Shown piece by piece: positions 9,418 to 17,744 of a DNA stretch of 64,000 nt (positions are counted from its first letter, which is position 1; each line of letters starts with the position of its first letter). The notes beneath the pieces are model-generated. The model was not told the DNA's origin. It did not search any database and saw nothing but the letters and a program-made list of their open reading frames with translations. The position numbers and the translations under genes were made by a program. The stretch spans positions 1,054,001-1,118,000 of the forward strand of contig NZ_NESP01000001.1 of assembly GCF_003063475.1 (NCBI RefSeq), given 5' to 3'. The stretch comes from Limnohabitans curvus. GTDB lineage: Bacteria > Pseudomonadota > Gammaproteobacteria > Burkholderiales > Burkholderiaceae_C.

Positions 9418-10752
9418 TTGCAGCAATTCTTTTCTTTGTGGGCCACACGCCTGCAAAACTGCTTTCAAACCCACACCCGTCGCGTCATGGCCGGCGTGGC
9501 TGTCGCGCTCTCCGTGGTCGGTGGCGGGGCATTTGCGGTGGCGAGCTTGGATGCGGGCGTCGCCAGCATGCCGCTTCGCCAAGTGGTGGAAAACGTCAAC
9601 ACCGTCACGTTTCCTAATTTATGGGCTGACAAGCCCTTGCAACTGTTCCGCTCAGACCTGACTCGCTCAAGCGACACGGCCGACAGTTTGCTCTCACGCC
9701 TCGGCCTGAGTGACCCAGAGGCCGCGGCTTACCTGCGCAACGCACGGACAGCACGCCAACAGCTCATGGGTCGCGCCGGACGCATGGTGAGCGTGGAAGG
9801 CGATGCCGAGCACCGCCTCACCCGCTTGACAGCACGTTGGGCCAATGACGACGGGGAAAACTTCACCCGTTGGATCATGGAGCGCAACGCCGAAGGTTTT
9901 GTGGCGCGCGAAGAAACCGCTCGCCTGAACGTCGGCACACGCATGGGCAACGGCACGATTCAAAGCTCACTGTTTGCCGCCACAGACGACGCCGACATCC
10001 CCGACAGCGTGGCCAGCCAGTTGGCTGACATCTTTGCTGGCGACATCGACTTTCACCGAGCCCTACGCAAAGGCGACCGCTTCGCTGTGGTGTACGAATC
10101 GCTGGAAGCCGATGGCGAGGTGCTGCGCACTGGCCGCGTGTTGTCTGCAGAATTTGTGAACAACGGCAAAACACACCAAGCGTTTTGGTTCCAAGAAGCC
10201 AATGCCAAAGAAGGCGGCTACTACAACGCCGACGGCATCAGCCTGCGACGCGCCTACTTGGCATCGCCCCTCGCGTTCTCGCGCATGACCAGTGGCTTCA
10301 AGATGCGTTTTCATCCCATCTTGCAAACTTGGCGCGCCCACCTCGGCGTCGACTACGCAGCGCCCACAGGTACCGCCGTGCGCAGCGTGGGTCAAGGCAT
10401 TGTGGACGTGGCCGGTACGCAAGGCGGCTTTGGCAACGTGGTGATGGTCAAGCACGCCAATGGTCACACCACGGTGTACGCCCATTTGAGCCGCATCAAC
10501 GTCAAACGCGGCCAGTCGGTCATGCAAGGCCAAACACTGGGCTTGGTCGGCGCCACAGGCTGGGCCACAGGCCCGCACCTGCATTTTGAATTCCGCGTGA
10601 ATGGTCAACACAAAGACCCGATCACCATGGCGCGCCAAAGCGTATCGGTGGAAGTGTCTGCTGCTGCTCGCGAGCAATTCAAACGCCACGCCACCTTGGC
10701 CAAGATTGACTTGACCGCAGCGGCCAGCGCCCAAATCAGCCGCGCTGAATAA
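9418..10752 (+). CDS. M23 family murein DD-endopeptidase (MepM/LytM-like)
   Basis: This is a periplasmic peptidoglycan peptidase, membrane-anchored or secreted, that would cut peptide crosslinks during wall growth. The proposed start is TTG at 9418, preceded by GGAG at 9407-9410. This gives about 444 residues with a basic N-terminus (THTRR) and one membrane segment at about 24-42. Upstream in-frame starts (e.g. 9289) add residues with no signal-like character. The LytM domain near the C-terminus shows RFHPILQTWRAHLGVDYAAP (zinc ligands H and D) and the HLHFEFRVNG motif. An N-terminal OapA/LysM-like segment precedes it. It directly abuts anmK, fitting a wall-recycling pair. Confidence 0.88.
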   Translation: MQQFFSLWATRLQNCFQTHTRRVMAGVAVALSVVGGGAFAVASLDAGVASMPLRQVVENVNTVTFPNLWADKPLQLFRSDLTRSSDTADSLLSRLGLSDPEAAAYLRNARTARQQLMGRAGRMVSVEGDAEHRLTRLTARWANDDGENFTRWIMERNAEGFVAREETARLNVGTRMGNGTIQSSLFAATDDADIPDSVASQLADIFAGDIDFHRALRKGDRFAVVYESLEADGEVLRTGRVLSAEFVNNGKTHQAFWFQEANAKEGGYYNADGISLRRAYLASPLAFSRMTSGFKMRFHPILQTWRAHLGVDYAAPTGTAVRSVGQGIVDVAGTQGGFGNVVMVKHANGHTTVYAHLSRINVKRGQSVMQGQTLGLVGATGWATGPHLHFEFRVNGQHKDPITMARQSVSVEVSAAAREQFKRHATLAKIDLTAAASAQISRAE

Positions 10753-11880
10753 ATGTCTGCGTCTGCAGCATCACCGCAGCTTTTCATTGGCTTGATGTCG
10801 GGCACGTCGCTCGACGGCGTGGACGGTGTGTTGGCAGACTTCAGCGGGGCGCAACCGCGGGTGTTGGCACACCACGCCATGCCCTTTGCGCCAGCATTGA
10901 AGCAAGAGCTGTTGGCGCTCAACACCCCATCTGACAACGAGCTACACCGCGCGGCATTGGCCGCCAACGGCTTGGTGCGTGTGTATGCCCAAACCGTACA
11001 AGCCTTGCTGAGTGACACACAAACACCCGCTCGCGATGTGTGCGCCATCGGTGCCCACGGCCAAACCGTGCGCCACCAACCGGGCGCGTTTGATGGCACG
11101 GGCTACACGGTACAGCTCAACAACCCAGCCTTATTGGCTGAGCTCACGGACATGGATGTGGTGGCTGATTTCCGAAGCCGCGATGTGGCAGCCAGCGGTC
11201 AAGGTGCCCCGCTCGTGCCCGTGTTTCACCAAGGCATCTTTGGTCAACCCAACCAAACAGTAGGCGTGCTGAACATCGGTGGCATTGCCAACCTCAGCGT
11301 GTTGCACGCCAACGGCGATGTGCTGGGCTTTGATTGCGGTCCAGGCAACGCCCTGCTGGACCATTGGTGCCAACAACACACCGGCGACGCCTTTGACAAC
11401 AACGGCGCATGGGGCGCCAGCGGCAGCGTCATTGAACCCTTGTTGCAAGCCATGTTGGCCGAGCCTTATTTGCAACAGCCCCCCCCAAAAAGCACGGGAC
11501 GTGATTTGTTTCACCCCACTTGGCTGGCACACCAACTCCGCGACGACGTCAATGCCAACCCCGCCGATGTGCAAGCCACTCTGACTGAGTTCACCGCACT
11601 TGCCTGCGTGAACGATGTGCGGCGCCATGCGGCAGATGCGTCCGAGCTCATCGTGTGTGGTGGGGGCGCGTTGAATGGTTTGCTGATGCAACGCTTGCAG
11701 GCGGACTTACCCAATGTGCGTGTGTTGTCGTCGGCAGAACGCGGCATGCCGCCTTTGCAAGTGGAAGCCGCCGCCTTTGCGTGGCTGGCTCGTCAAACCG
11801 TGTTGGGCCTGCCTGGCAACCTGCCAAAAGTAACGGGCGCACAAGGCGCCCGCATACTGGGTGGAATTTTTAAAGCCTGA
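10753..11880 (+). CDS. anmK: anhydro-N-acetylmuramic acid kinase
   Basis: AnmK opens and phosphorylates 1,6-anhydroMurNAc to MurNAc-6-phosphate during peptidoglycan recycling. The protein has 375 residues. The N-terminal phosphate-binding segment is GLMSGTSLDGVDG (about residues 13-25). GAHGQTVRHQPG and VADFRSRDVAASGQGAPLVP are conserved, and the sugar-kinase signature is NIGGIANLS. ATG immediately follows the mepM stop with no gap, so coupling to the endopeptidase is likely. It converges on erpA with zero bases between stops. Confidence 0.97.
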   Translation: MSASAASPQLFIGLMSGTSLDGVDGVLADFSGAQPRVLAHHAMPFAPALKQELLALNTPSDNELHRAALAANGLVRVYAQTVQALLSDTQTPARDVCAIGAHGQTVRHQPGAFDGTGYTVQLNNPALLAELTDMDVVADFRSRDVAASGQGAPLVPVFHQGIFGQPNQTVGVLNIGGIANLSVLHANGDVLGFDCGPGNALLDHWCQQHTGDAFDNNGAWGASGSVIEPLLQAMLAEPYLQQPPPKSTGRDLFHPTWLAHQLRDDVNANPADVQATLTEFTALACVNDVRRHAADASELIVCGGGALNGLLMQRLQADLPNVRVLSSAERGMPPLQVEAAAFAWLARQTVLGLPGNLPKVTGAQGARILGGIFKA

Positions 11881-12246
11881 TCAGGCTGAGAACGACGAAC
11901 CGCAGCCGCAGGTCGATGTCGCGTTCGGGTTCTTGATGACGAACTGTGCGCCTTGCAAGTCTTCTTTGTAGTCAATCTCAGCGCCCACCAAGTATTGGTA
12001 GCTCATCGCGTCAACCAACAAAGACACACCGTTTTTGTTGATCGTGGTGTCGTCTTCGTTCACGATTTCATCAAACGTGAAACCGTATTGAAAGCCTGAG
12101 CAGCCGCCGCCTTGCACGAACACGCGCAACTTCAATTCAGGGTTGCCTTCTTCCGCAATCAAGTCCGCCACCTTGGCAGCTGCGCTGTCGGTGAAGACGA
12201 AGGGAGATGGCATTTCTGTTTGGATGTTTTCGGCAACTGCGCTCAT
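11881..12246 (-). CDS. erpA: iron-sulfur cluster insertion protein ErpA (A-type carrier)
   Basis: ErpA is an A-type Fe-S carrier that delivers clusters to apo-enzymes. The protein has 121 residues. The three cluster cysteines are C49 in [13 protein letters not shown] and C113 and C115 in the C-terminal CGCGSSF. It lies downstream of the rplM-rpsI pair on the same strand but behind a terminator, and an own promoter with a TATACT-type -10 near 12283 is plausible. IscA is the main alternative, but length and the N-terminal region fit ErpA. Confidence 0.93.
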   Translation of the reverse strand: MSAVAENIQTEMPSPFVFTDSAAAKVADLIAEEGNPELKLRVFVQGGGCSGFQYGFTFDEIVNEDDTTINKNGVSLLVDAMSYQYLVGAEIDYKEDLQGAQFVIKNPNATSTCGCGSSFSA

Positions 12247-12352
12247 GTGAGGACTCCTGAATCAATGCGTAAAAGTATATCGCTTTACTCGGGTATAGCA
12301 CTGCACAAGGCCCGAGAAACGCTATTGCCGATGGGGGCATTACGCAGGCAAC

Positions 12353-12386
12353 AAAAAAGCCGCAAGGGCGAACCCATGCGGCTTTT
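12353..12386 (-). terminator. rho-independent terminator after rplM-rpsI
   Basis: The inverted repeat is AAAAGCCGCA (12355-12364) and TGCGGCTTTT (12377-12386), with a 12-base loop. Read on the minus strand it lies 19 bases beyond the rpsI stop and carries a U-run after the stem. Confidence 0.85.
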
Positions 12387-12404
12387 GGCAAAACAGGAAG
12401 CGGA

Positions 12405-12797
12405 TTAACGCTTGCTGAACTGCTTGCGGCGGCGAGCAGAGTGCAAGCCAACCTTTTTACGTTCCACTTCGCGAGCATCGCGAGTCACGTAACCGGCTTG
12501 TGACAGGACGGGCTTCAAAGCTGCGTCGTAGTCGATCAAAGCGCGGGTAATACCGTGACGCACTGCACCAGCTTGGCCAGACTCACCACCGCCGTGCACG
12601 TTGACTTGAATGTCAAACGCTTCGCCGTTGTTGGTCAGCATCAAGGGTTGCTTCGAAATCATGATCGAGGTTTGACGGCCGAAATATGCGGCGATGTCTT
12701 TACCGTTGATCGTGATTTTGCCGGAGCCTTTTTTCAGAAACACGCGAGCGACGCTTGATTTGCGACGGCCGGTGCCGTTGTTCCATTCACCAATCAT
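12405..12797 (-). CDS. rpsI: 30S ribosomal protein S9
   Basis: S9 is the small-subunit protein whose C-terminal tail reaches the P-site tRNA. The protein has 130 residues. [19 protein letters not shown] at the N-terminus and the basic ending [17 protein letters not shown] with the terminal KR are diagnostic. It is the second gene of rplM-rpsI, 9 bases behind rplM, and is followed by a terminator. Confidence 0.99.
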   Translation of the reverse strand: MIGEWNNGTGRRKSSVARVFLKKGSGKITINGKDIAAYFGRQTSIMISKQPLMLTNNGEAFDIQVNVHGGGESGQAGAVRHGITRALIDYDAALKPVLSQAGYVTRDAREVERKKVGLHSARRRKQFSKR

Positions 12798-12806
12798 TTC
12801 GGCTCC

Positions 12807-13235
12807 TTAGATGTCCAGCACTTTAGGCTGTTGTGCGGTGTGAGGGTGCTCTGCACCGCCGTACACCTTGAGCTTTTTGATCATGGCGTAACCGAGTGGG
12901 CCTTTGGGCAACATGCCCTTGACAGCCTTCTCAATCGCGCGGCCAGGGTGTTTGGCTTGCAGATCGCGGAAATTTGTTGCAGTGATACCGCCGGGGTAAC
13001 CCGAGTGACGGTAGTACACCTTGTCCAAAGACTTGGTACCAGTGACCTTGATCTTGGAAGCGTTGATGATGACGATGAAGTCACCTGTATCGACGTGGGG
13101 TGTGTAAATGGCTTTGTGTTTGCCGCGCAAACGGAGAGCAACTTCGCTGGCTACTCGTCCGAGCACCTTATCGGTGGCGTCAATCACAAACCACTCATGC
13201 ACCACGTCAGCGGGTTTTGCGCTGAATGTAGACAT
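12807..13235 (-). CDS. rplM: 50S ribosomal protein L13
   Basis: L13 is an early-assembly 50S protein. The protein has 142 residues. Conserved stretches are [29 protein letters not shown] and [17 protein letters not shown] (here [24 protein letters not shown]). It leads the rplM-rpsI operon. A 209-base gap upstream holds its promoter and a structured leader, and the divergent rlmJ. Confidence 0.99.
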   Translation of the reverse strand: MSTFSAKPADVVHEWFVIDATDKVLGRVASEVALRLRGKHKAIYTPHVDTGDFIVIINASKIKVTGTKSLDKVYYRHSGYPGGITATNFRDLQAKHPGRAIEKAVKGMLPKGPLGYAMIKKLKVYGGAEHPHTAQQPKVLDI

Positions 13236-13371
13236 AGTTAAATCCTAAAAGGAGAGAGGTTTGTAGGGTCCTTTTCCACGGTCGGCGTTCTTCTATTGAG
13301 AACCTCTTAGGTGGGATGTGCCTTTTTCAAAGCCTCTGCCGCGGGACCACTCGAACGCTGCAGAGCCAAAG

Positions 13372-13401
13372 ATTATAAGCAAAATCAAGCGCTTAGCGCA
13401 A
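13372..13401 (-). promoter_or_regulatory. predicted sigma70 promoter of rplM-rpsI
   Basis: On the minus strand TTGCGC (13401-13396) and TATAAT (13377-13372) are separated by 18 bases. The transcript would begin near 13365, giving a leader of about 130 bases. That leader contains GCTCTGC and GCAGAGGC, which can pair. Autogenous control by L13 through this leader is possible but not shown. Confidence 0.7.
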
Positions 13402-13444
13402 ATTTGGCCCAAACAAGGCGATTTGGCGGGTTACCATCCCAGTT

Positions 13445-14323
13445 ATGTTCAGTTATCGCCACGCTTTTCACGCCGGAAACCACGCCGACGTCCTCAAACA
13501 CCTCACTTTGATTGCCACTTTGAAGCATTTGATGCACAAAGACGCGGGTATTCAGTTTGTGGACACGCATGCCGGCGCGGGCCTGTACCGCCTGGACGGC
13601 GACTACGCGGAAAAAAGTGGCGAAGCCGCCGAAGGCATTTTGAAGGTGCTCAACCTCAAAGGCCCTGCCGCCTTGACCGACTACCTAGAGATGGTGGCCA
13701 GTTTCAACGCCAAAGGCAGCCACAAGATTTATCCCGGCTCACCGTTCATCATCCACAAGCTGCTGCGCCACGAAGCGCGCGACCGCTTGAAGCTCTTTGA
13801 ACTGCACCCCACCGACCACAAATCACTCGCGGGCAATATTCAGCAGCTCGAAGCGGGCCGCACGGTCAGCGTCACACGCGCGGATGGCTTTGAATCGCTC
13901 AAGGCCTTGTTGCCACCGCCGGTGTCAAGCAGCGGCTCACGCCGCACCTGCGTGCTGATTGACCCGAGCTACGAAATCAAGAACGACTACTACCGCGTGA
14001 TTGATTGCATTCAAGACAGCTTGAAGCGTTTTGCCACCGGCACCTACATCGTGTGGTACCCCATCGTGCCACGCCCTGAAGCGCACGACTTGCCACGCAA
14101 GCTCAAAGGCCTGTGCAGCCAAGCCAAAAAGCCATGGTTGCATGCCACCTTGGCCATCGGCCGCAAAACGGGTGGCAATGACGCGGGCTTAAGCGCCAGC
14201 GGCATGTTCATCGTCAACCCGCCCTTCACATTGAAGCCTTTGTTGAACGAAGCGCTACCCGCGGTGGAAGAAGCCCTGGCACGCGGCCCCGGTCGGGGCT
14301 GGGTGGTGGAGTCGGGTGGCTAA
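13445..14323 (+). CDS. rlmJ: 23S rRNA (adenine(2030)-N6)-methyltransferase RlmJ
   Basis: RlmJ methylates A2030 of 23S rRNA using SAM. The protein has 292 residues. The family N-terminus MFSYRHAFHAGNHADVLKH is exact, and the SAM-site region is FVDTHAGAGLYRLDG. The catalytic motif reads DPSYE where E. coli RlmJ has DPPYE, a conservative variant of the N6-adenine methyltransferase motif. It diverges from rplM and converges on metF, sharing a terminator with it. Confidence 0.93.
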   Translation: MFSYRHAFHAGNHADVLKHLTLIATLKHLMHKDAGIQFVDTHAGAGLYRLDGDYAEKSGEAAEGILKVLNLKGPAALTDYLEMVASFNAKGSHKIYPGSPFIIHKLLRHEARDRLKLFELHPTDHKSLAGNIQQLEAGRTVSVTRADGFESLKALLPPPVSSSGSRRTCVLIDPSYEIKNDYYRVIDCIQDSLKRFATGTYIVWYPIVPRPEAHDLPRKLKGLCSQAKKPWLHATLAIGRKTGGNDAGLSASGMFIVNPPFTLKPLLNEALPAVEEALARGPGRGWVVESGG

Positions 14324-14340
14324 GCTGCTTGCACGCGCAT

Positions 14341-14372
14341 AAAAAAGGCCTCGCAATGCGAGGCCTTTTACT
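14341..14372. terminator. bidirectional terminator between rlmJ and metF
   Basis: GGCCTCGC and GCGAGGCC flank the three-base loop AAT. A run of A lies on the left and of T on the right, so the hairpin can act on both the plus-strand rlmJ transcript and the minus-strand metF transcript. Confidence 0.9.
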
Positions 14373-14383
14373 TGGGCAATCCC

Positions 14384-15223
14384 TTAGACACCAAGGCCTA
14401 AGTTTTTGCAGATCGCCAACGTTGGGACGCTTTGATTCATGCTGTAGAAATGCAAACCTGGTGCACCACCTGCACGCAACTGGTCACACAAATCAGTCAC
14501 CACATCCAAGCCAAAGGCTTTGATGGACGCGAGGTCATCCCCAAACCCAAGCAAACGCAAACGAATCCAACGTGGAATCTCAGCGCCACAGGCATCGGAG
14601 AAGCGCAGCAACTGCGACGAGCTGGTGATGGGCATGATGCCGGGCACCACGGGGATGTGCACGCCAAGCTTGTCGGCATCTTCCACAAAACGGAAATACG
14701 CATCGCTGTTGTAAAAGTACTGTGTGATGGCCGAGTCTGCGCCCGCCTTTACTTTGGTGGCAAAGGCTTGCAAATCAGCCTCGGCTGATTTGGCTTGCGG
14801 GTGAATCTCTGGATAAGCGGCCACTTCAATACCGAAATCGTCACCCGTCTCTGCGCGAATAAAAGCCACCAAATCGCTGGCGTAGTGAAACTCTCCGCCT
14901 GCGCCGTAGCCGCTGGGCAAGTCGCCGCGCAAGGCCACCAAACGTTTCACGCCCATGGCTTTGAATTCGGCCAATTGCTGACGCACGCTGTCGCGCGTGG
15001 CACCAATGCACGAGAAGTGCGAGGCTGCAGGCACGCCTTCGCTCAAAATTTCTTTCAAGGTTGAAATCGTGCCCGCTTGGGTCGAACCACCTGCGCCATA
15101 GGTGACCGAACAAAACTGCGGTTGGAGCGGATACAGCGCTTGGCGCACAACGCGCAACTTCTCTGCACCCTCTGGCGTTTTAGGTGGAAAAAACTCAATG
15201 CTCAAGCTGTTGTTCGCGTTCAT
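14384..15223 (-). CDS. metF: 5,10-methylenetetrahydrofolate reductase
   Basis: MetF makes 5-methyltetrahydrofolate, the methyl donor for methionine synthesis, using FAD. ATG at 15223 gives 279 residues beginning MNANNSLSIEFFPPKTPEG, the family start; upstream residues from 15304 are not conserved. CSVTYGAGGSTQ (flavin/folate site), HFSCIGATRDSV, LRGDLP and ITQYFYNSDAYFRF are characteristic. It is the last gene of ahcY-tlyA-metF, so SAH sensed at the riboswitch would also raise methyl-THF supply. Confidence 0.97.
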   Translation of the reverse strand: MNANNSLSIEFFPPKTPEGAEKLRVVRQALYPLQPQFCSVTYGAGGSTQAGTISTLKEILSEGVPAASHFSCIGATRDSVRQQLAEFKAMGVKRLVALRGDLPSGYGAGGEFHYASDLVAFIRAETGDDFGIEVAAYPEIHPQAKSAEADLQAFATKVKAGADSAITQYFYNSDAYFRFVEDADKLGVHIPVVPGIMPITSSSQLLRFSDACGAEIPRWIRLRLLGFGDDLASIKAFGLDVVTDLCDQLRAGGAPGLHFYSMNQSVPTLAICKNLGLGV

Positions 15224-15245
15224 ATCCGTCTCACGTGTTGGCGCG

Positions 15246-16001
15246 TCATGCTCGACGCGCACCAATCCAAAATTCCTTGTTGCCATCGCCACCGGCAATG
15301 GCACTGGGCCAATAGCCCAACACCTCTAAATTCAATGCGGCACAAGCCTCGCGCAATCGCGCCTCGACTTGCACATAGCTGGCTTCGTCCTTGACCAAGC
15401 CACCTTTGCCAATGTCGCTGGGCTGCAATTCAAATTGCGGTTTGACCAACATCAGCAGCGCGCCGCCCTTTTTCAACAAAGGCAGCAACGCGGGTAATAC
15501 CAGGGTGAGCGAGATGAAAGACAAATCACCCACCACCAAATCAAATCCTTGTCGCACGTCTGGCACACGCGCATCATTCGCTTCTAGCTCGCGGGCGTTG
15601 ATGCGCTCCACGCACACCACACGCGCATCGTCACGCAAACGCGGATGCAACTGACCGTGCCCCACATCCAAACCCACCACTTGTGCAGCGCCTTGCTGCA
15701 GCAAGCAATCGGTGAAGCCGCCCGTGCTTTGCCCGACATCGAAGCAACGCAAACCTTGGGCGGTCAGGCCACTGCTGAGCAGCGCACCTTCCAGCTTCAA
15801 GCCGCCGCGAGACACATAGCGCGCCTCGGCGTTGTCCAGCAAGCGCAGCTCGCTGGGCAATGGCAACTCGTCACCGTTTTTGGTCACGCGTTGCCATGGC
15901 TTGGTGCCCAAGCGCCACTCGACGCCCGAGGCAATGAGCCGCTGCGCTTGTGAGCGCGAAGCGGCCAAGCCACGGTCGACGAGAAGCTGGTCTGCACGCA
16001 T
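15246..16001 (-). CDS. TlyA family rRNA methyltransferase (S4 + FtsJ domains)
   Basis: The protein has 251 residues from ATG at 16001. An S4 RNA-binding domain comes first (MRADQLLVDRGLAASRSQAQRLIASG). A FtsJ/RrmJ-type SAM methyltransferase follows with YVSRGGLKLEGAL, FDVGQSTGGFTDCLLQQGA and GLDVGHGQLHPRL. The motif I glycine-rich loop is unusual in having VGQSTGG where many relatives have VGASTGG. TlyA enzymes 2'-O-methylate cytidines in 16S and 23S rRNA, though some members are called haemolysins. It sits between ahcY and metF (gaps of 19 and 22 bases) and so falls under the SAH riboswitch, tying a SAM-using enzyme to SAH recycling. Confidence 0.88.
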   Translation of the reverse strand: MRADQLLVDRGLAASRSQAQRLIASGVEWRLGTKPWQRVTKNGDELPLPSELRLLDNAEARYVSRGGLKLEGALLSSGLTAQGLRCFDVGQSTGGFTDCLLQQGAAQVVGLDVGHGQLHPRLRDDARVVCVERINARELEANDARVPDVRQGFDLVVGDLSFISLTLVLPALLPLLKKGGALLMLVKPQFELQPSDIGKGGLVKDEASYVQVEARLREACAALNLEVLGYWPSAIAGGDGNKEFWIGARRA

Positions 16002-16020
16002 GGACAAAAAACCGAAGGGC

Positions 16021-17454
16021 TTAGTAGCGGTAGGTGTTGGCTTTGTAAGGGCCGTTCTTCGACACGCCGATGTAGGCGGCTTGCTCGTCGCTCAACTCGG
16101 TCAGCATGGCGCCCACTTTCTTGAGATGCAAACGCGCCACTTTTTCGTCGAGGTGCTTAGGCAACACATACACCTTGCCTGCTTCGTATTGGTCTTGCTT
16201 GGTGAACAACTCGATCTGAGCGATCGTTTGGTTCGCAAAGCTGGAGCTCATCACAAAGCTGGGGTGGCCGGTAGCGCAACCCAAGTTCACCAAACGGCCT
16301 TTGGCCAACAAAGTGATCTTTTTGCCATCAGGGAAGATGACGTGGTCGACTTGGGGCTTGATCTCGTCCCACTGCAGTTTTTCGAGTGAAGCGACATCGA
16401 TCTCGTTGTCGAAGTGCCCGATGTTGCAAACGATGGCTTCGTCTTTCATGGCGGCCATGTGCTCGTAGCGGATCACGTTCTTGTTGCCGGTGGCAGACAC
16501 GAAGATGTCGCACTTGTCAGCAGCGTATTCCATGGTGACCACTTTGTAGCCTTCCATCGCAGCTTGCAAAGCGTTGATCGGGTCGATCTCGGTCACCCAC
16601 ACTTGGGCGCTCAAAGCGCGCAAGGCTTGTGCAGAACCTTTGCCCACGTCGCCGTAACCAGCCACGCAAGCCACTTTGCCCGCGATCATCACGTCGGTCG
16701 CGCGCTTGATGGAGTCCACCAAAGATTCGCGGCAGCCGTACAAGTTGTCGAACTTGCTCTTGGTCACAGAGTCGTTCACGTTGATGGCGCGGAACATCAG
16801 GCTGCCTTTGGCGGCCATCTCGTTCAGGCGCAACACGCCGGTGGTGGTCTCTTCGGTCACGCCAATGATGTGCGCGCCTTTGCGGCTGTACCAAGTGGGG
16901 TCCACCGCCAATTTGGCTTTGATGGCGTTGAACAAACACGTTTCTTCTTCGCTGGTGGGGTTGGCGATCAACGAAGCGTCGGTTTCAGCGCGCTTGCCCA
17001 AGTGCATCAACAACGTGGCATCGCCGCCGTCGTCCAAGATCATGTTGGGGCCTTCGCCTTGGGTGCCTGCTGCACCGAATTCAAAAATGCGGTGGGTGTA
17101 GTCCCAGTACTCGGCCAAGGTTTCGCCTTTGGTGGCGAACACGGGGGTGCCCGCTTCGGCAATTGCAGCAGCCGCGTGGTCTTGGGTGGAGAAGATATTG
17201 CAAGAAGCCCAACGCACGTCAGCGCCCAAAGACTTCAAGGTTTCAATCAACACAGCCGTTTGAATGGTCATGTGCAAAGAGCCGGTCACGCGAGCGCCCT
17301 TCAAAGGTTGCGCTTTGGCAAATTCTTCGCGGATGGCCATCAAACCGGGCATTTCGGTTTCGGCGATTTTGATTTCTTTGCGGCCCCAAGCGGCCAAAGA
17401 CATGTCGGCCACGATGTAATCGGCGGCGGCGTTGGTTTTAAGAACAGCGTTCAT
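16021..17454 (-). CDS. ahcY: adenosylhomocysteinase (SAH hydrolase)
   Basis: AhcY splits S-adenosylhomocysteine into adenosine and homocysteine, removing the product inhibitor of methyltransferases. ATG at 17454 ([17 protein letters not shown]) gives 477 residues, typical for the long bacterial form with the ~40-residue insert. GGAG precedes it by eight bases. The NAD-binding loop is [29 protein letters not shown] and [17 protein letters not shown] are substrate/NAD-site segments, and the C-terminus KANTYRY ends in the conserved RY that reaches the partner subunit. It is the first gene of the riboswitch-controlled unit. Confidence 0.98.
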   Translation of the reverse strand: MNAVLKTNAAADYIVADMSLAAWGRKEIKIAETEMPGLMAIREEFAKAQPLKGARVTGSLHMTIQTAVLIETLKSLGADVRWASCNIFSTQDHAAAAIAEAGTPVFATKGETLAEYWDYTHRIFEFGAAGTQGEGPNMILDDGGDATLLMHLGKRAETDASLIANPTSEEETCLFNAIKAKLAVDPTWYSRKGAHIIGVTEETTTGVLRLNEMAAKGSLMFRAINVNDSVTKSKFDNLYGCRESLVDSIKRATDVMIAGKVACVAGYGDVGKGSAQALRALSAQVWVTEIDPINALQAAMEGYKVVTMEYAADKCDIFVSATGNKNVIRYEHMAAMKDEAIVCNIGHFDNEIDVASLEKLQWDEIKPQVDHVIFPDGKKITLLAKGRLVNLGCATGHPSFVMSSSFANQTIAQIELFTKQDQYEAGKVYVLPKHLDEKVARLHLKKVGAMLTELSDEQAAYIGVSKNGPYKANTYRY

Positions 17455-17460
17455 TTGTGA

Positions 17461-17556
17461 GACTCCAATAGTTGGCAAAGCCACTAGCAACGCGCGGTTG
17501 GCGTCATCTGGGAGTCCGAAAGAATCTTCGAGGAGCTCACCTCACGTTGACTAGTG
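17461..17556 (-). promoter_or_regulatory. expression platform between SAH aptamer and ahcY start
   Basis: This leader segment contains several mutually exclusive pairings on the minus strand. GGTGAGC (17541-17535) can pair with GCTCACC, the pseudoknot strand of the aptamer (17563-17557). GCTCCTCG (17536-17529) is the perfect complement of CGAGGAGC in the aptamer's 5' strand (17631-17624). CGTTGCTAGTGG (17492-17481) can pair with CCACTAGTCAACG (17557-17545) with one bulged T. GACTCC (17516-17511) can pair with GGAGTC (17466-17461), which holds the ahcY Shine-Dalgarno sequence. No U-run is visible, so control of translation start fits better than termination. The pairings are seen; the switching role is inferred. 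Confidence 0.6.
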
Positions 17557-17632
17557 GGTGAGCGCGGTTGGCAGTCCGAGCCTCACCTGTGAATTTGACC
17601 CTTGCGGGCCGACAGGCTGCAGCGCTCCTCGG
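17557..17632 (-). ncRNA. S-adenosylhomocysteine (SAH) riboswitch aptamer
   Basis: On the minus strand the element begins CCGAGGAGCGCTGC (17632-17619), the well-known SAH riboswitch start. P1 pairs CCGAG with CTCGG (end at 17576). An inner stem pairs CCTGT with ACAGG and carries a CCC-GCAA-GGG tip. The H-type pseudoknot pairs GAGCGC (17627-17622) with GCGCTC (17565-17560). A TAAAAT -10-like box at 17647-17642 puts the transcript start at about the first aptamer base. SAH riboswitches switch ahcY and methyl-cycle genes on when SAH rises. Confidence 0.93.
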
Positions 17633-17706
17633 ATAGCCAAGATTTTAAACGAACTTCTAAAACCCCTGCTTGGCCACGGCCCCAGCGCTATGATTCCCGC
17701 CTTGAT

Positions 17707-17736
17707 TTGCCATTTTTAGGCACTCCCTTTTATATA
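17707..17736 (+). promoter_or_regulatory. predicted promoter of prfC
   Basis: TTGCCA (17707-17712) and TATATA (17731-17736) are 18 bases apart. Transcription would start at about 17742-17744, that is at the prfC ATG (17745). No Shine-Dalgarno-like sequence lies before that ATG. Confidence 0.5.
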
Positions 17737-17744
17737 GTGACCCC

